Below, in pieces: positions 47,685 through 55,777 of a DNA stretch of 64,000 nt. The DNA is from an uncultured Clostridia bacterium (lineage in GTDB: Bacteria > Bacillota > Clostridia > Christensenellales > UBA1242), in assembly GCA_944372335.1 (NCBI GenBank), contig CALVYQ010000004.1, forward strand, positions 1 through 64,000, given 5' to 3'. The position numbers and the translations under genes are program-made. A model generated the notes under the pieces. The model ran no database searches, was not told the origin of the DNA, and worked only from the letters and a program-made list of their open reading frames with translations. Numbering within the stretch: the stretch's first letter is position 1; each line of letters starts with the position of its first letter.

Positions 47685-48068
47685 TTAAATTTTATGTAAT
47701 TCAAACGAAAATTTATTTTTTAAATCTCTATCAAAGTATTCATAATCGGTTATAACGGCATCACACCCTTTCAATGCCCATTCAATTTTTCCAATAAAGT
47801 TATTTTCGTCAATTGGCAAGAAGGCATCAAAACCCGTATAATCTTCAGGTGCAAGTTTATGATTAAAAGCATAATAGCATCTAGTGCTTCCTTTTTCTAA
47901 TTTAATAAGCCTACTTGCAGAGATAGAAGCTAGGCTGTTATTAAGAAAATAAAAGAACCTATAATTTTTTTCAAACAAGGTGTTTAATATTTGCTTAAGT
48001 TTACGCTTTTGAGATATTTCATCGTTGAGTAAAACCAAGCAACTTCTATTTTTCACTAATCTTTTCAT
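47685..48068 (-). CDS. Small cytosolic protein of unknown function
   Basis: The 127-residue basic protein has an alternating helix/strand pattern suggesting a small Rossmann-like fold (RSCLVLLNDE near the start, GCDAVITDYEYFDRDL near the end). I cannot place it in a family. An AAAAGGA site precedes the ATG, and a TTTACA/TATAAT promoter lies upstream. Divergent from the XRE regulator gene at 48218, which might control it. Confidence 0.7.
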   Translation of the reverse strand: MKRLVKNRSCLVLLNDEISQKRKLKQILNTLFEKNYRFFYFLNNSLASISASRLIKLEKGSTRCYYAFNHKLAPEDYTGFDAFLPIDENNFIGKIEWALKGCDAVITDYEYFDRDLKNKFSFELHKI

Positions 48069-48121
48069 GAATTTTCCTTTTATAATAAGAATTATAGTAT
48101 TAAAATTTACTCTTAGTATAT

Positions 48122-48149
48122 ATTATAGTATAAAAATGACGAATGTAAA
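48122..48149 (-). promoter_or_regulatory. Promoter of the minus-strand gene at 48068
   Basis: On the minus strand TTTACA (48149-48144), 16-base spacer, TATAAT (48127-48122). The neighbouring sequence repeats ATTATAGTAT twice (near 48089 and 48122), which may be an operator or chance. Confidence 0.6.
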
Positions 48150-48217
48150 GTAATTTTAAGTAATTACAGTAGTTATTATTTTGTTTGATTTGGTTAAAAT
48201 CTTTATAAGAGAGAAAA

Positions 48218-48541
48218 ATGAACAAAGAGATAAGCGAAAATCGTAAGTTTTTAATAAATCGCATAGGATATTTTAGGGTGCGTGCAAAATTGAGTGCACG
48301 GGATTTATCTTTGAGAATGGGAAAATCTCCGGGATACATCACCAAATTTGAGGCAGGTGGAATAAATTTGCCGGCTGATATTTTGTTTGATATTCTTGAT
48401 ATTTTGAATGTTTCAAGAGAGGAATTTTTTTCGCAAGACCCAGAAAAATTTGAGCGAGAGAAAAAGTTTATTTTGAAATTTCGTAACCTTTCAAATGAAA
48501 ATCAAGATTTAGTCTATAACATAATGGAAAGTTTAAAGTGA
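48218..48541 (+). CDS. XRE-family helix-turn-helix regulator
   Basis: The 107-residue product carries a phage-repressor-type DNA-binding domain at about 14-70, with LSARDLSLRMGKSPGYITKFE as the helix-turn-helix, followed by a short helical tail. A weak GAGAG site precedes the ATG. Flanked by a divergent small gene and by trpS 53 bases downstream, where a 12-base palindrome sits near the trpS transcription start. Target genes are unknown. Confidence 0.88.
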   Translation: MNKEISENRKFLINRIGYFRVRAKLSARDLSLRMGKSPGYITKFEAGGINLPADILFDILDILNVSREEFFSQDPEKFEREKKFILKFRNLSNENQDLVYNIMESLK

Positions 48542-48546
48542 TTTAC

Positions 48547-48576
48547 TTGACAATATTTAGCCTTAGGTGATAAAAT
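48547..48576 (+). promoter_or_regulatory. Promoter of trpS
   Basis: TTGACA (48547-48552), 18-base spacer, TAAAAT (48571-48576). No T-box leader lies between this and trpS; only 18 bases remain to the ATG. Confidence 0.75.
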
Positions 48577-48577
48577 T

Positions 48578-48589
48578 ACTCCTAGGAGT
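48578..48589. promoter_or_regulatory. Twelve-base palindrome over the trpS start site and SD
   Basis: ACTCCTAGGAGT is a perfect palindrome two bases after the -10 box and includes the AGGAG ribosome binding site. It is a candidate operator or a small translational hairpin. Confidence 0.45.
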
Positions 48590-48594
48590 AAGTC

Positions 48595-49584
48595 ATGAAA
48601 AGAGTTTTGACAGGTATAAAGCCAACAGGGTATGCTCATATTGGAAACTACTTTGGGGCAATTAGGCCGGCGATTGAACTAAGTAAAAAGGAAGAATATG
48701 AGTGTTTCTATTTTATTGCTGACTATCACGCTTTGACCACACTAAATAGCAAGGCGGAGATGAAGGAGTATTTTTACAATATTGCTTGCACATGGCTTGC
48801 GTGTGGGCTTGACCCAAAGAAGGTGGTGTTTTATCGTCAATCTGATATTAAAGAAGATTTTGAGCTTAATTGGATTCTTTGTAATGTCACACCAAAGGGA
48901 TTGATGAACAGGGCTCACGCATATAAAGCTCTTGTCGAAAAAAATGAGGCAAATGGGCTTGATAGAGATGATAAGGTCAATATGGGACTTTATAACTATC
49001 CAATTTTGATGAGTGCCGATATCATGCTTTTTGATGCTGACTATGTGCCTGTTGGACTCGACCAAAAACAGCATATAGAAATAGCTCGTGATATTGCTCA
49101 TAACTTTAATTTAAAGTATGGCGAAACTCTTAAAGAGCCGGTGGAATATATTGATGAAAACAACAACACTCTTGTCGGGCTTGATGGAAGAAAGATGAGT
49201 AAAAGCTATAACAACACTATCAAACTTTTTGGTGATGAAAATGAACTTAAAAAAGCAATCTTTCGTGTGGTGACTGACAGCCGTTTGCCGGGTGAACCAA
49301 AGGACGCAGATTGCACAGTCAACAAACTCTATAAACTTTTTGTAAGTGAGAGTGAGGCGAAAATTTTTGAAGAAGATTTATTAAAAGGACTAGGCTGGGG
49401 TGATGCCAAAAAGCGTCTTTTTGAAGCTACAAATAGATATATCTCGCCAATGAGAGAAAAGTTTAATTATTATATGGCTCATAAAAAAGAGGTAGATGCA
49501 ATTTTAGACGAGGGGGCGGAAAAGGCTCGCATAATTGCTCAAAAGGTGCTAAAGAGAGTAAGAAAGGCAATAGGAGCAGAATAG
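48595..49584 (+). CDS. trpS: Tryptophanyl-tRNA synthetase
   Basis: Class I synthetase charging tRNA-Trp. The 329 residues have the HIGH-like YAHIGNYFGA at about 13-22 and the KMSKS motif (GRKMSKSYNN near 199-208), plus MSADIMLFDADYVPVGLDQKQHIE. Family length is normal. An AGGAG site lies six bases before the ATG. No T-box is present, so regulation must differ from the usual Bacillota tRNA-sensing leader. Confidence 0.97.
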   Translation: MKRVLTGIKPTGYAHIGNYFGAIRPAIELSKKEEYECFYFIADYHALTTLNSKAEMKEYFYNIACTWLACGLDPKKVVFYRQSDIKEDFELNWILCNVTPKGLMNRAHAYKALVEKNEANGLDRDDKVNMGLYNYPILMSADIMLFDADYVPVGLDQKQHIEIARDIAHNFNLKYGETLKEPVEYIDENNNTLVGLDGRKMSKSYNNTIKLFGDENELKKAIFRVVTDSRLPGEPKDADCTVNKLYKLFVSESEAKIFEEDLLKGLGWGDAKKRLFEATNRYISPMREKFNYYMAHKKEVDAILDEGAEKARIIAQKVLKRVRKAIGAE

Positions 49585-49647
49585 AGATTTAAAAATGAAG
49601 CTCTTGTGTTTAAATTATAATAAAGTGAGAAAATTTAGGAGAAAAAT

Positions 49648-51465
49648 ATGATTACTGATGTTGAGATTAAGAATAAATGGTTTGAGTTTTTTGAAAGTAA
49701 GGGGTTTAAGCGTATTGATAGTTATTCAATAATACCTGAAAATGACCCAACTGTGCTTTTTACCACTGCAGGTATGCACCCTCTAGTGCCATATTTACTT
49801 GGCGAAAAACACCCAAAAGGTAATATGATTTGCAATATTCAAAGATGTATAAGAACCACTGATATTGACGATGTTGGAGATGATAGCCACTTGACTTTCT
49901 TTGAAATGCTGGGCAATTGGTTCTTAGGTGAATGCGACAAGAAAAAAATGATTGAATATTCCTATGAATTTTTGACTAGTCCTAAGTATTTAGGAATAGA
50001 TAAAAAGCGTCTTGCAACCACTGTGTTTGCAGGAGATGAACTCGCTCCTCGTGATACCTTTTCGCATGATGTTTGGAAAAAATGCGGAATAGAAAATGTC
50101 TATTATCTAGATAAAAAACATAATTGGTGGGCACTTGGTGGAGGCGTTGGGCCTTGTGGGCCAGATACTGAGATGTTTCTAGACACCGGGAAGGAAAAGT
50201 GTAGTGAAAATTGCTCTCCTGCTTGCGACTGCGGAAAATATTTAGAGATTTGGAATGACGTTTTCATGCAATATGTTGTTGAGAAAGAGGGTGATGCGGT
50301 TAAGCCTCTTAAAAAGCCAAACATCGACACCGGCATGGGGTTAGAGCGAACTGTGGTTGTTATAAATGGCTTAAAATCTGTCTATGATTGTGGAGTTTTA
50401 AAAAAGGCAATCGACTTTATCTCTGTTCATGCAAAAGTCCCTTATCTTGAAAACGAAAAGTCAAAGCGTTCCTATCGAATCATCGCTGACCATTTGCGTT
50501 CAGCACTATTTATCCTCGGAGATGAAAAAGGGGTTGTGCCAAGCAATGTTGGTCAGGGCTATATTTTGAGAAGGCTTATTCGTCGTGCTGTCAACTGTGC
50601 CAGAAACATTTCTTTGGATACAAAATATTTTAATGATATTATTGATATATATGTAGATAGGCATGGCGAAGATTATGCTGACATTAAGCGAAACAGAGAG
50701 TTTGTTAAGACAGAACTTGATAAGGAAGTGGAAAAATTTTCTAAGGCTCTTGAAGAAGGGCATAAGGAGTTTGATAAGGTTATAGCCGGCATTGAAAAGC
50801 ACAAAGAGTTTGCTTTAAGAAATGGCGAAGTTGTGCCAAACATCATCTCAGGCAAGGCTTGCTTTAGACTTTATGACACTTTTGGCTTTCCATTTGAACT
50901 TACAAAAGAACTTGCACGTGAAATTGGCTATGAGGTTGATGAAGAGGGATACAAAAAGGCATTTATGGAACATCAAGAAAAGAGCAGAACGGCATCTTCT
51001 GGAACATTTAAAGGAGGACTTGCTGATACCTCTGATGCTAGTGCCCATCTTCACACAGCAACGCATTTACTTATGGCAGGGCTTAGAAAGATGTTTGGAA
51101 ATGGTGTTATGCAAAAGGGCTCAAATATCACACCAGAACGTATGAGGCTAGATTTTAATGTTGACCATAAATTGACCGGTGAAGAGTTAAAGAAGCTTGA
51201 AGATTTTGTTAACGATGCCATTCAAAAAGAAATTCCTGTAACTTACGAAGAGATGACGCTTGATGAAGCTAAGAAGAGTGGGGCTGTCGGTGTGTTTGAA
51301 AGCAAGTATGGCGAAAAGGTTAAAGTTTATACTATTGGTGATATATCTAAGGAAATTTGCGGTGGGCCACACGCTAAAAATACCAAAGATTTACATCATT
51401 TTAAGATTGCTAAAGAGGAAAGCTCCTCTGCTGGAATTAGAAGAATCAAGGCTATTTTAGATTAA
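49648..51465 (+). CDS. alaS: Alanyl-tRNA synthetase lacking the C-Ala domain
   Basis: Class II synthetase; 605 residues against about 870 for a standard AlaRS. It has the catalytic N-terminus (FTTAGMHPLVPYLLG, LTFFEMLGNWFLG, TGMGLERT) and an editing domain with HxxxH (HTATH) and the CGGPH zinc site. It ends right after AGIRRIKAIL. The coiled coil and C-Ala oligomerisation domain are absent. The stop is followed at once by a promoter and an unrelated gene, so the truncation is not a local frameshift. Similar short forms are known in some reduced lineages. GGAG precedes the ATG. Confidence 0.9.
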   Translation: MITDVEIKNKWFEFFESKGFKRIDSYSIIPENDPTVLFTTAGMHPLVPYLLGEKHPKGNMICNIQRCIRTTDIDDVGDDSHLTFFEMLGNWFLGECDKKKMIEYSYEFLTSPKYLGIDKKRLATTVFAGDELAPRDTFSHDVWKKCGIENVYYLDKKHNWWALGGGVGPCGPDTEMFLDTGKEKCSENCSPACDCGKYLEIWNDVFMQYVVEKEGDAVKPLKKPNIDTGMGLERTVVVINGLKSVYDCGVLKKAIDFISVHAKVPYLENEKSKRSYRIIADHLRSALFILGDEKGVVPSNVGQGYILRRLIRRAVNCARNISLDTKYFNDIIDIYVDRHGEDYADIKRNREFVKTELDKEVEKFSKALEEGHKEFDKVIAGIEKHKEFALRNGEVVPNIISGKACFRLYDTFGFPFELTKELAREIGYEVDEEGYKKAFMEHQEKSRTASSGTFKGGLADTSDASAHLHTATHLLMAGLRKMFGNGVMQKGSNITPERMRLDFNVDHKLTGEELKKLEDFVNDAIQKEIPVTYEEMTLDEAKKSGAVGVFESKYGEKVKVYTIGDISKEICGGPHAKNTKDLHHFKIAKEESSSAGIRRIKAILD

Positions 51466-51470
51466 TTGTC

Positions 51471-51499
51471 TTGACATGAACTTATATTATTGATAAAAT
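51471..51499 (+). promoter_or_regulatory. Promoter of the DUF4097-type gene
   Basis: TTGACA (51471-51476), 17-base spacer, TAAAAT (51494-51499), only five bases after the alaS stop. Confidence 0.85.
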
Positions 51500-51529
51500 G
51501 TTTTATATCTTGTGAAAAGGAGGGAGTAT

Positions 51530-53050
51530 ATGGCTCAAGGCGGAATAAGAAAAGGATTTTTCTTTTACTTTGGACTTTTAGTGCTTCTTGTTATAGCTGT
51601 ATTTTTAATTATACTTGTTATTTTGTTTTTCAATCCGGGGAAAACTATTCTGGGACTACAATATTTTACTAATGGCGAAACGGTGCAACTTCAAACTACC
51701 ACCGATGATGAAACGCCTTTTAATTTTACATCGGGCGGGAATGTTAGAAGTATTGATATTGATTGCTCGTATGCCAATGTGTATGTGCAGGTAAGTGAGG
51801 ATATTCACGAAAACTGCGTGCAGATAACAAATGAGGCTTCCGGCTTTGCCACATACAAGCAGGCACGTCCTTATGAATATTCTGTTACTCTTGAGGGCAC
51901 AACTTTGAAGATTGATGTTACAGAATCGGTAGGTTTCCTTTATTTTTCAAGAAATGTTTCAATAATCATCAATATTGAGGCAAGATATTTTGATGGAAGC
52001 GTTTCGTATGATGGTAATTATCAAGGTATAACTTTTGATATTCAAACAACAAGCGGAAACGTCTATCTTGGTACAGGAGACTCAAATGCCTATGAGATAA
52101 GACCTAATAATGTTATGGTAGAAACGACAAGTGGCAATATTTATCTATCTAAAAATTTAGATTTGTCGGGCATGAATACCCTTTCTCTTGAAACGGGAAG
52201 CGGTGAGATAACAACCGATAGTTACAACGTTAGTGTTGATGGTGGAAGCAATCTAAATGGTAGAGGCATTGTGATGAACTCCGGAGAAGTGAATTTAACC
52301 ACAAACACAGGGCTTATGGATTTTGACCTTATCAGAATAAACAACAACGGCGTACTTAATCTTAGCAATGAAAACGGAAATATGACAATTGGTGAAATTG
52401 ATGTCAATAGTGTAAATTTAAATGCTCTTGAAGGAAATTATTATTTTGATAAAGTCACAGCAAACATTCTTTCTTTCACTCCATCAGAAGATAGGATTGA
52501 ATCACCAAATATTAGAGTTGGCTCTTTAACAGGAGATTTTGTTATCTCATCTTCTGAAAATAATTCCACTCCTAATATCAATATAGATAAACTTGTTGGA
52601 GATTTTGCTTCAACCGGCGTCAATGGAAGCTTTAATATAGGCGAAATAACAGGAGAAGTTAGAGTTGATACAAGAAGTGGTAGTTTGAATGTTAACTTTG
52701 TAAGCTCCGGAACATTATACACAGACACCATAACAACAGAGAGAGGAAATATAACTGTCGGCTTCTTGGGCGTTTGCAATCATGATATGAATATTTGGAC
52801 TGACAGTGGTAAGGTTACCATCAATGTTGTTGATGAAACAGGCTTTACTTCAACTGTGTATGATTATGCTGAATATTCAAAGGACGAGGCAGAAAGAACT
52901 CCGCTAGCAAACGATACTGACAGAATTACAGTAAATATTGGAACGCATGAGGCTGTAAAAAATCCACTTGATATCAATCCTTCCACAGGCTCTAGCAAAG
53001 GAACATTCACAATCTTCACAAACGATGATGTTGAATATGTTAAAGAATAA
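51530..53050 (+). CDS. Membrane-anchored beta-strand repeat protein (DUF4097-like)
   Basis: The ATG at 51530 follows AAAAGGAGGG; an in-frame GTG at 51512 overlaps that site. The 506-residue product has one membrane helix at about 9-36 and then an extracellular region of short repeated strands with recurring TTSGNVYLG, TSGNIYLS, ENGNMTIGEI and RSGSLNVNF phrases. These are typical of DUF4097/adhesin-like beta-solenoid domains. Function unknown. Own promoter and terminator. Confidence 0.82.
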   Translation: MAQGGIRKGFFFYFGLLVLLVIAVFLIILVILFFNPGKTILGLQYFTNGETVQLQTTTDDETPFNFTSGGNVRSIDIDCSYANVYVQVSEDIHENCVQITNEASGFATYKQARPYEYSVTLEGTTLKIDVTESVGFLYFSRNVSIIINIEARYFDGSVSYDGNYQGITFDIQTTSGNVYLGTGDSNAYEIRPNNVMVETTSGNIYLSKNLDLSGMNTLSLETGSGEITTDSYNVSVDGGSNLNGRGIVMNSGEVNLTTNTGLMDFDLIRINNNGVLNLSNENGNMTIGEIDVNSVNLNALEGNYYFDKVTANILSFTPSEDRIESPNIRVGSLTGDFVISSSENNSTPNINIDKLVGDFASTGVNGSFNIGEITGEVRVDTRSGSLNVNFVSSGTLYTDTITTERGNITVGFLGVCNHDMNIWTDSGKVTINVVDETGFTSTVYDYAEYSKDEAERTPLANDTDRITVNIGTHEAVKNPLDINPSTGSSKGTFTIFTNDDVEYVKE

Positions 53051-53058
53051 GAATATAT

Positions 53059-53100
53059 AAAAAGCACCTTAAATGTAAAATTTTAAAAAGGTGTTTTTTT
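53059..53100 (+). terminator. Terminator of the DUF4097-like gene
   Basis: AAAGCACCTT (53061-53070) pairs with AAGGTGTTTT (53088-53097, one G-U pair), followed by more T. The gap to 53250 is AT-rich with possible TATAAT boxes near 53175 and 53196 for the next gene. Confidence 0.8.
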
Positions 53101-53250
53101 ATTTAATTTCCTAAATGAAAATATTTTGTTAAAATATTTGGAAAAATATATAAAAATGTGGTATTAATATAATGTAACTTAAATATATTCTATACATTAT
53201 AATCAAAATTTAAACAATACTAACAATGGCACGGATAAAGAGAGGGGAAG

Positions 53251-55698
53251 ATGAAAAAGATTTTAAAATTTTCAATTTTGTCGATATTTGCTTTTCTTGT
53301 GTTTTGCGGAACCTTGATTTTTTCTATGCCAAGTTTAAAAGTAGCAGATGCTGAAATCACAGAAAGCACAGCAGATATTTCGATAAGCACACCTGAGGGG
53401 TTGAGTTCTTTTATCACCAACTATTCTGAAAGTACCTCAAACGACACTGTTTTGTTAACAAGAGATATAGATATGTCTGGTTATTCCGTTGAAAACACAA
53501 TCGGAACAAGCAAAATTCCTTTTACAGGCACTTTTGATGGTAACGGTCATACTATTAGCAATTTAAGCATTAACTTTTCAAATACAACAGCAGATTGTAT
53601 TGTGCCTTCATATTTAGGGCTTTTTGGTGTAACAAATGGAGCAACAATTCTCGACCTTGAGATTTCTGGGGTTACTAATATCTCTGTTTCAAATTCTCCA
53701 GATGTTTTAGATGTCGGAATTCTCGTTGGGAAAGCGGAAAATACAACAATTGAAAATTGTACTATCAACTCTACATTAAGCTATAATGACAACAAAAATA
53801 AAGATGGTGTCAATGATGAAAATCGAGGAATTAAAACCATAAATGCTGGTGGAATGGTCGGAGAACTTGTAAACTCCACTATTAGAAATTCTATTTATAG
53901 GCCAAGCAATGCGAGCAGTTTTTATCTTGAGAGTATTTTTAGACGTGATGCCAAGTTTGGCGGTATTGCCGGCGTTGTTCAAAACTCTAATATATTTTTT
54001 ACTGTCAGTGCTCCAAAAATTGAAGTGCAAACAAGCGAAAATTTTGCGGGATATACATACATAGGCGGCATATTTGGCACAATCAGTCAGGGTAACAGCA
54101 AGGTTATAAACTGTGTTGTCGAGCCAACCATTAGCGTAGTTAATAATTATGACAAAATTGTCTATAGTGGTGCAATCGGTGGATTCATTTATCTTCCAGC
54201 TCCTTATGCAAACAATATTTCATACGTCTATTATTATTCTCCGCTAAATGCTTTTGGAGAAGGCACTAATTACACGTCAAGCAACAATATAACAAGTGTG
54301 AGCGATACGATTATAACTCATACTGCTGAGGCGGGGAGTGAATATACCGATGCACGTGATTATTTTGAGTCTAAGAAATGGAATGGGCTTTATGGTGACC
54401 GTTGGGATTTTGCAAATACCTTTATTATTCAAGATAACAATATATTCTTGCAAGCCTTTCAGGGAGAATTTTCAATTAGGGTGACAACAAGTAGTGCAAG
54501 TGTGGAAGATAACATAATCATTCTTTTAGATGATGAAGATGAAGACAACGAACTCGAATATACGCCTGAATATAATGATATTGTGCAAATTAGATTTAAA
54601 TTTAACGATCAAGTCAACAAATTAATAGGTCAATATTATAGGCTAGATAACTTAACTCTTAGAAGTGGTGTGACTCAATCGGTGGCATCGTTTAGCGAAA
54701 GTAGTGAAGGATATCGACTTATTACGACAGATAACTATGATAGAATCAGTATGACCACAAAGGAAGATAATGGCGAGATTGTATATACAATTACCATAAA
54801 TGGTGTTACAAATAATTACACAGGCGTATATCAATTAAATATTGTTGCAAATGACTTTGAAGCTAGATTTGAATATCGACTTTTTGATAAAGATGGTGAA
54901 CCGGAGGATTCAGAAATTGTGCCAACTGAGTGCTATGTCTATAATAAAACAGGCGGGACTCAAGATTCCAGATATTATACCGTCTATGATATGACCTATA
55001 ACAATTCTTACACCATTGCCACTCGTGCAGATTCTAGATCCATCTATGAATTTAGAGGCTGGTATTTAGATAAAGGTGATGAAGAGGATACCCCTCTAAG
55101 TGAGCCAGATGAGGGGACGACAGACGTCTTTTCAAATAGTGATTTGAGTTTTACATTTGGACAAGGTAATTTTGCCCTAACTAAAGACTTTGTTGTCTAT
55201 GCTAAATATGTTGATAATTCTTGTGAGATGACTTTTGTCTTTGATGAGGGTATAGAGAGAATTGTTATTTCAACCAACGAAAATGCGATAACAACAACAG
55301 AAACAACAATAAAAGTTAAGAAGCAAACCAATGTTAAGATGGAGTTATATTTAAAAGAGAACTATGCATTTGATGTGCAAAGATTTTTGGACGAGGTAAG
55401 CACTTTCCGTGTTAACTGCACGCTTGATAACGAAGTCTCCACAGATACCTATTATCTTTTCACTCTTGATTTGGCTCAAATCAGCGACCAGAGTTTTGGT
55501 GATGTTTTAAATCTTTCCTTCGAAACTGAGGTTCAAGACACAACCGATTGGACTCTTATTTGGATAATTATAGGTTCAGTTTTGGGCGGGCTTGTTTTAA
55601 TTGCGATTATTATCATTGTTGTGGTTGTTGTTAAAAGAAAAGGTGGTGGCGGTGGCGGAAGGAGTCGCAAAAGCTCTTACAGGAATATGTATTATTAA
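53251..55698 (+). CDS. GLUG-type surface protein with C-terminal membrane anchor and Gly/Arg tail
   Basis: The 815 residues have a signal peptide (about 1-30), a region with GTFDGNGHTISNL and GLUG-like units (VGILVGKAENTTIENC, AGGMVGELVNSTIRN, IGGIFGTISQGNSKVINC), an InlB-like unit (YEFRGWYLDKGDEED), and a C-terminal membrane helix near 768-792. A short cytoplasmic tail KRKGGGGGGRSRKSSY follows. Unlike the three other repeat proteins here it lacks the Tyr-Ala-Cys-Val module and is held by a true transmembrane anchor. GAGAGGGG precedes the ATG. Confidence 0.83.
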   Translation: MKKILKFSILSIFAFLVFCGTLIFSMPSLKVADAEITESTADISISTPEGLSSFITNYSESTSNDTVLLTRDIDMSGYSVENTIGTSKIPFTGTFDGNGHTISNLSINFSNTTADCIVPSYLGLFGVTNGATILDLEISGVTNISVSNSPDVLDVGILVGKAENTTIENCTINSTLSYNDNKNKDGVNDENRGIKTINAGGMVGELVNSTIRNSIYRPSNASSFYLESIFRRDAKFGGIAGVVQNSNIFFTVSAPKIEVQTSENFAGYTYIGGIFGTISQGNSKVINCVVEPTISVVNNYDKIVYSGAIGGFIYLPAPYANNISYVYYYSPLNAFGEGTNYTSSNNITSVSDTIITHTAEAGSEYTDARDYFESKKWNGLYGDRWDFANTFIIQDNNIFLQAFQGEFSIRVTTSSASVEDNIIILLDDEDEDNELEYTPEYNDIVQIRFKFNDQVNKLIGQYYRLDNLTLRSGVTQSVASFSESSEGYRLITTDNYDRISMTTKEDNGEIVYTITINGVTNNYTGVYQLNIVANDFEARFEYRLFDKDGEPEDSEIVPTECYVYNKTGGTQDSRYYTVYDMTYNNSYTIATRADSRSIYEFRGWYLDKGDEEDTPLSEPDEGTTDVFSNSDLSFTFGQGNFALTKDFVVYAKYVDNSCEMTFVFDEGIERIVISTNENAITTTETTIKVKKQTNVKMELYLKENYAFDVQRFLDEVSTFRVNCTLDNEVSTDTYYLFTLDLAQISDQSFGDVLNLSFETEVQDTTDWTLIWIIIGSVLGGLVLIAIIIIVVVVVKRKGGGGGGRSRKSSYRNMYY

Positions 55699-55727
55699 TT
55701 ACTTAATCTATAGTATTATGTCACAAG

Positions 55728-55760
55728 ATATTGTGTTAATTAATGTATAATACACCATAT
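55728..55760. repeat. Intergenic palindrome, family copy C (diverged)
   Basis: Arms ATATTGTGTT and TACACCATAT with a 13-base centre (33 bases). It lies between two membrane-protein genes and includes a TATAAT (55745-55750) that could be the -10 box for the gene at 55778. Confidence 0.6.
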
Positions 55761-55777
55761 ATTGCTATAGGAGGAAT

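Noticed and set aside
48060..48180. Direct repeat ATTATAGTAT considered part of the intergenic palindrome family
   Set aside because: It lacks the GTGTA/TACAC core and the 35-base length; better explained as promoter-region AT sequence.
47685..48541. Toxin-antitoxin pair formed by the small minus-strand gene and the XRE regulator
   Set aside because: The genes are divergent, not co-transcribed, and the small protein shows no toxin family motif.
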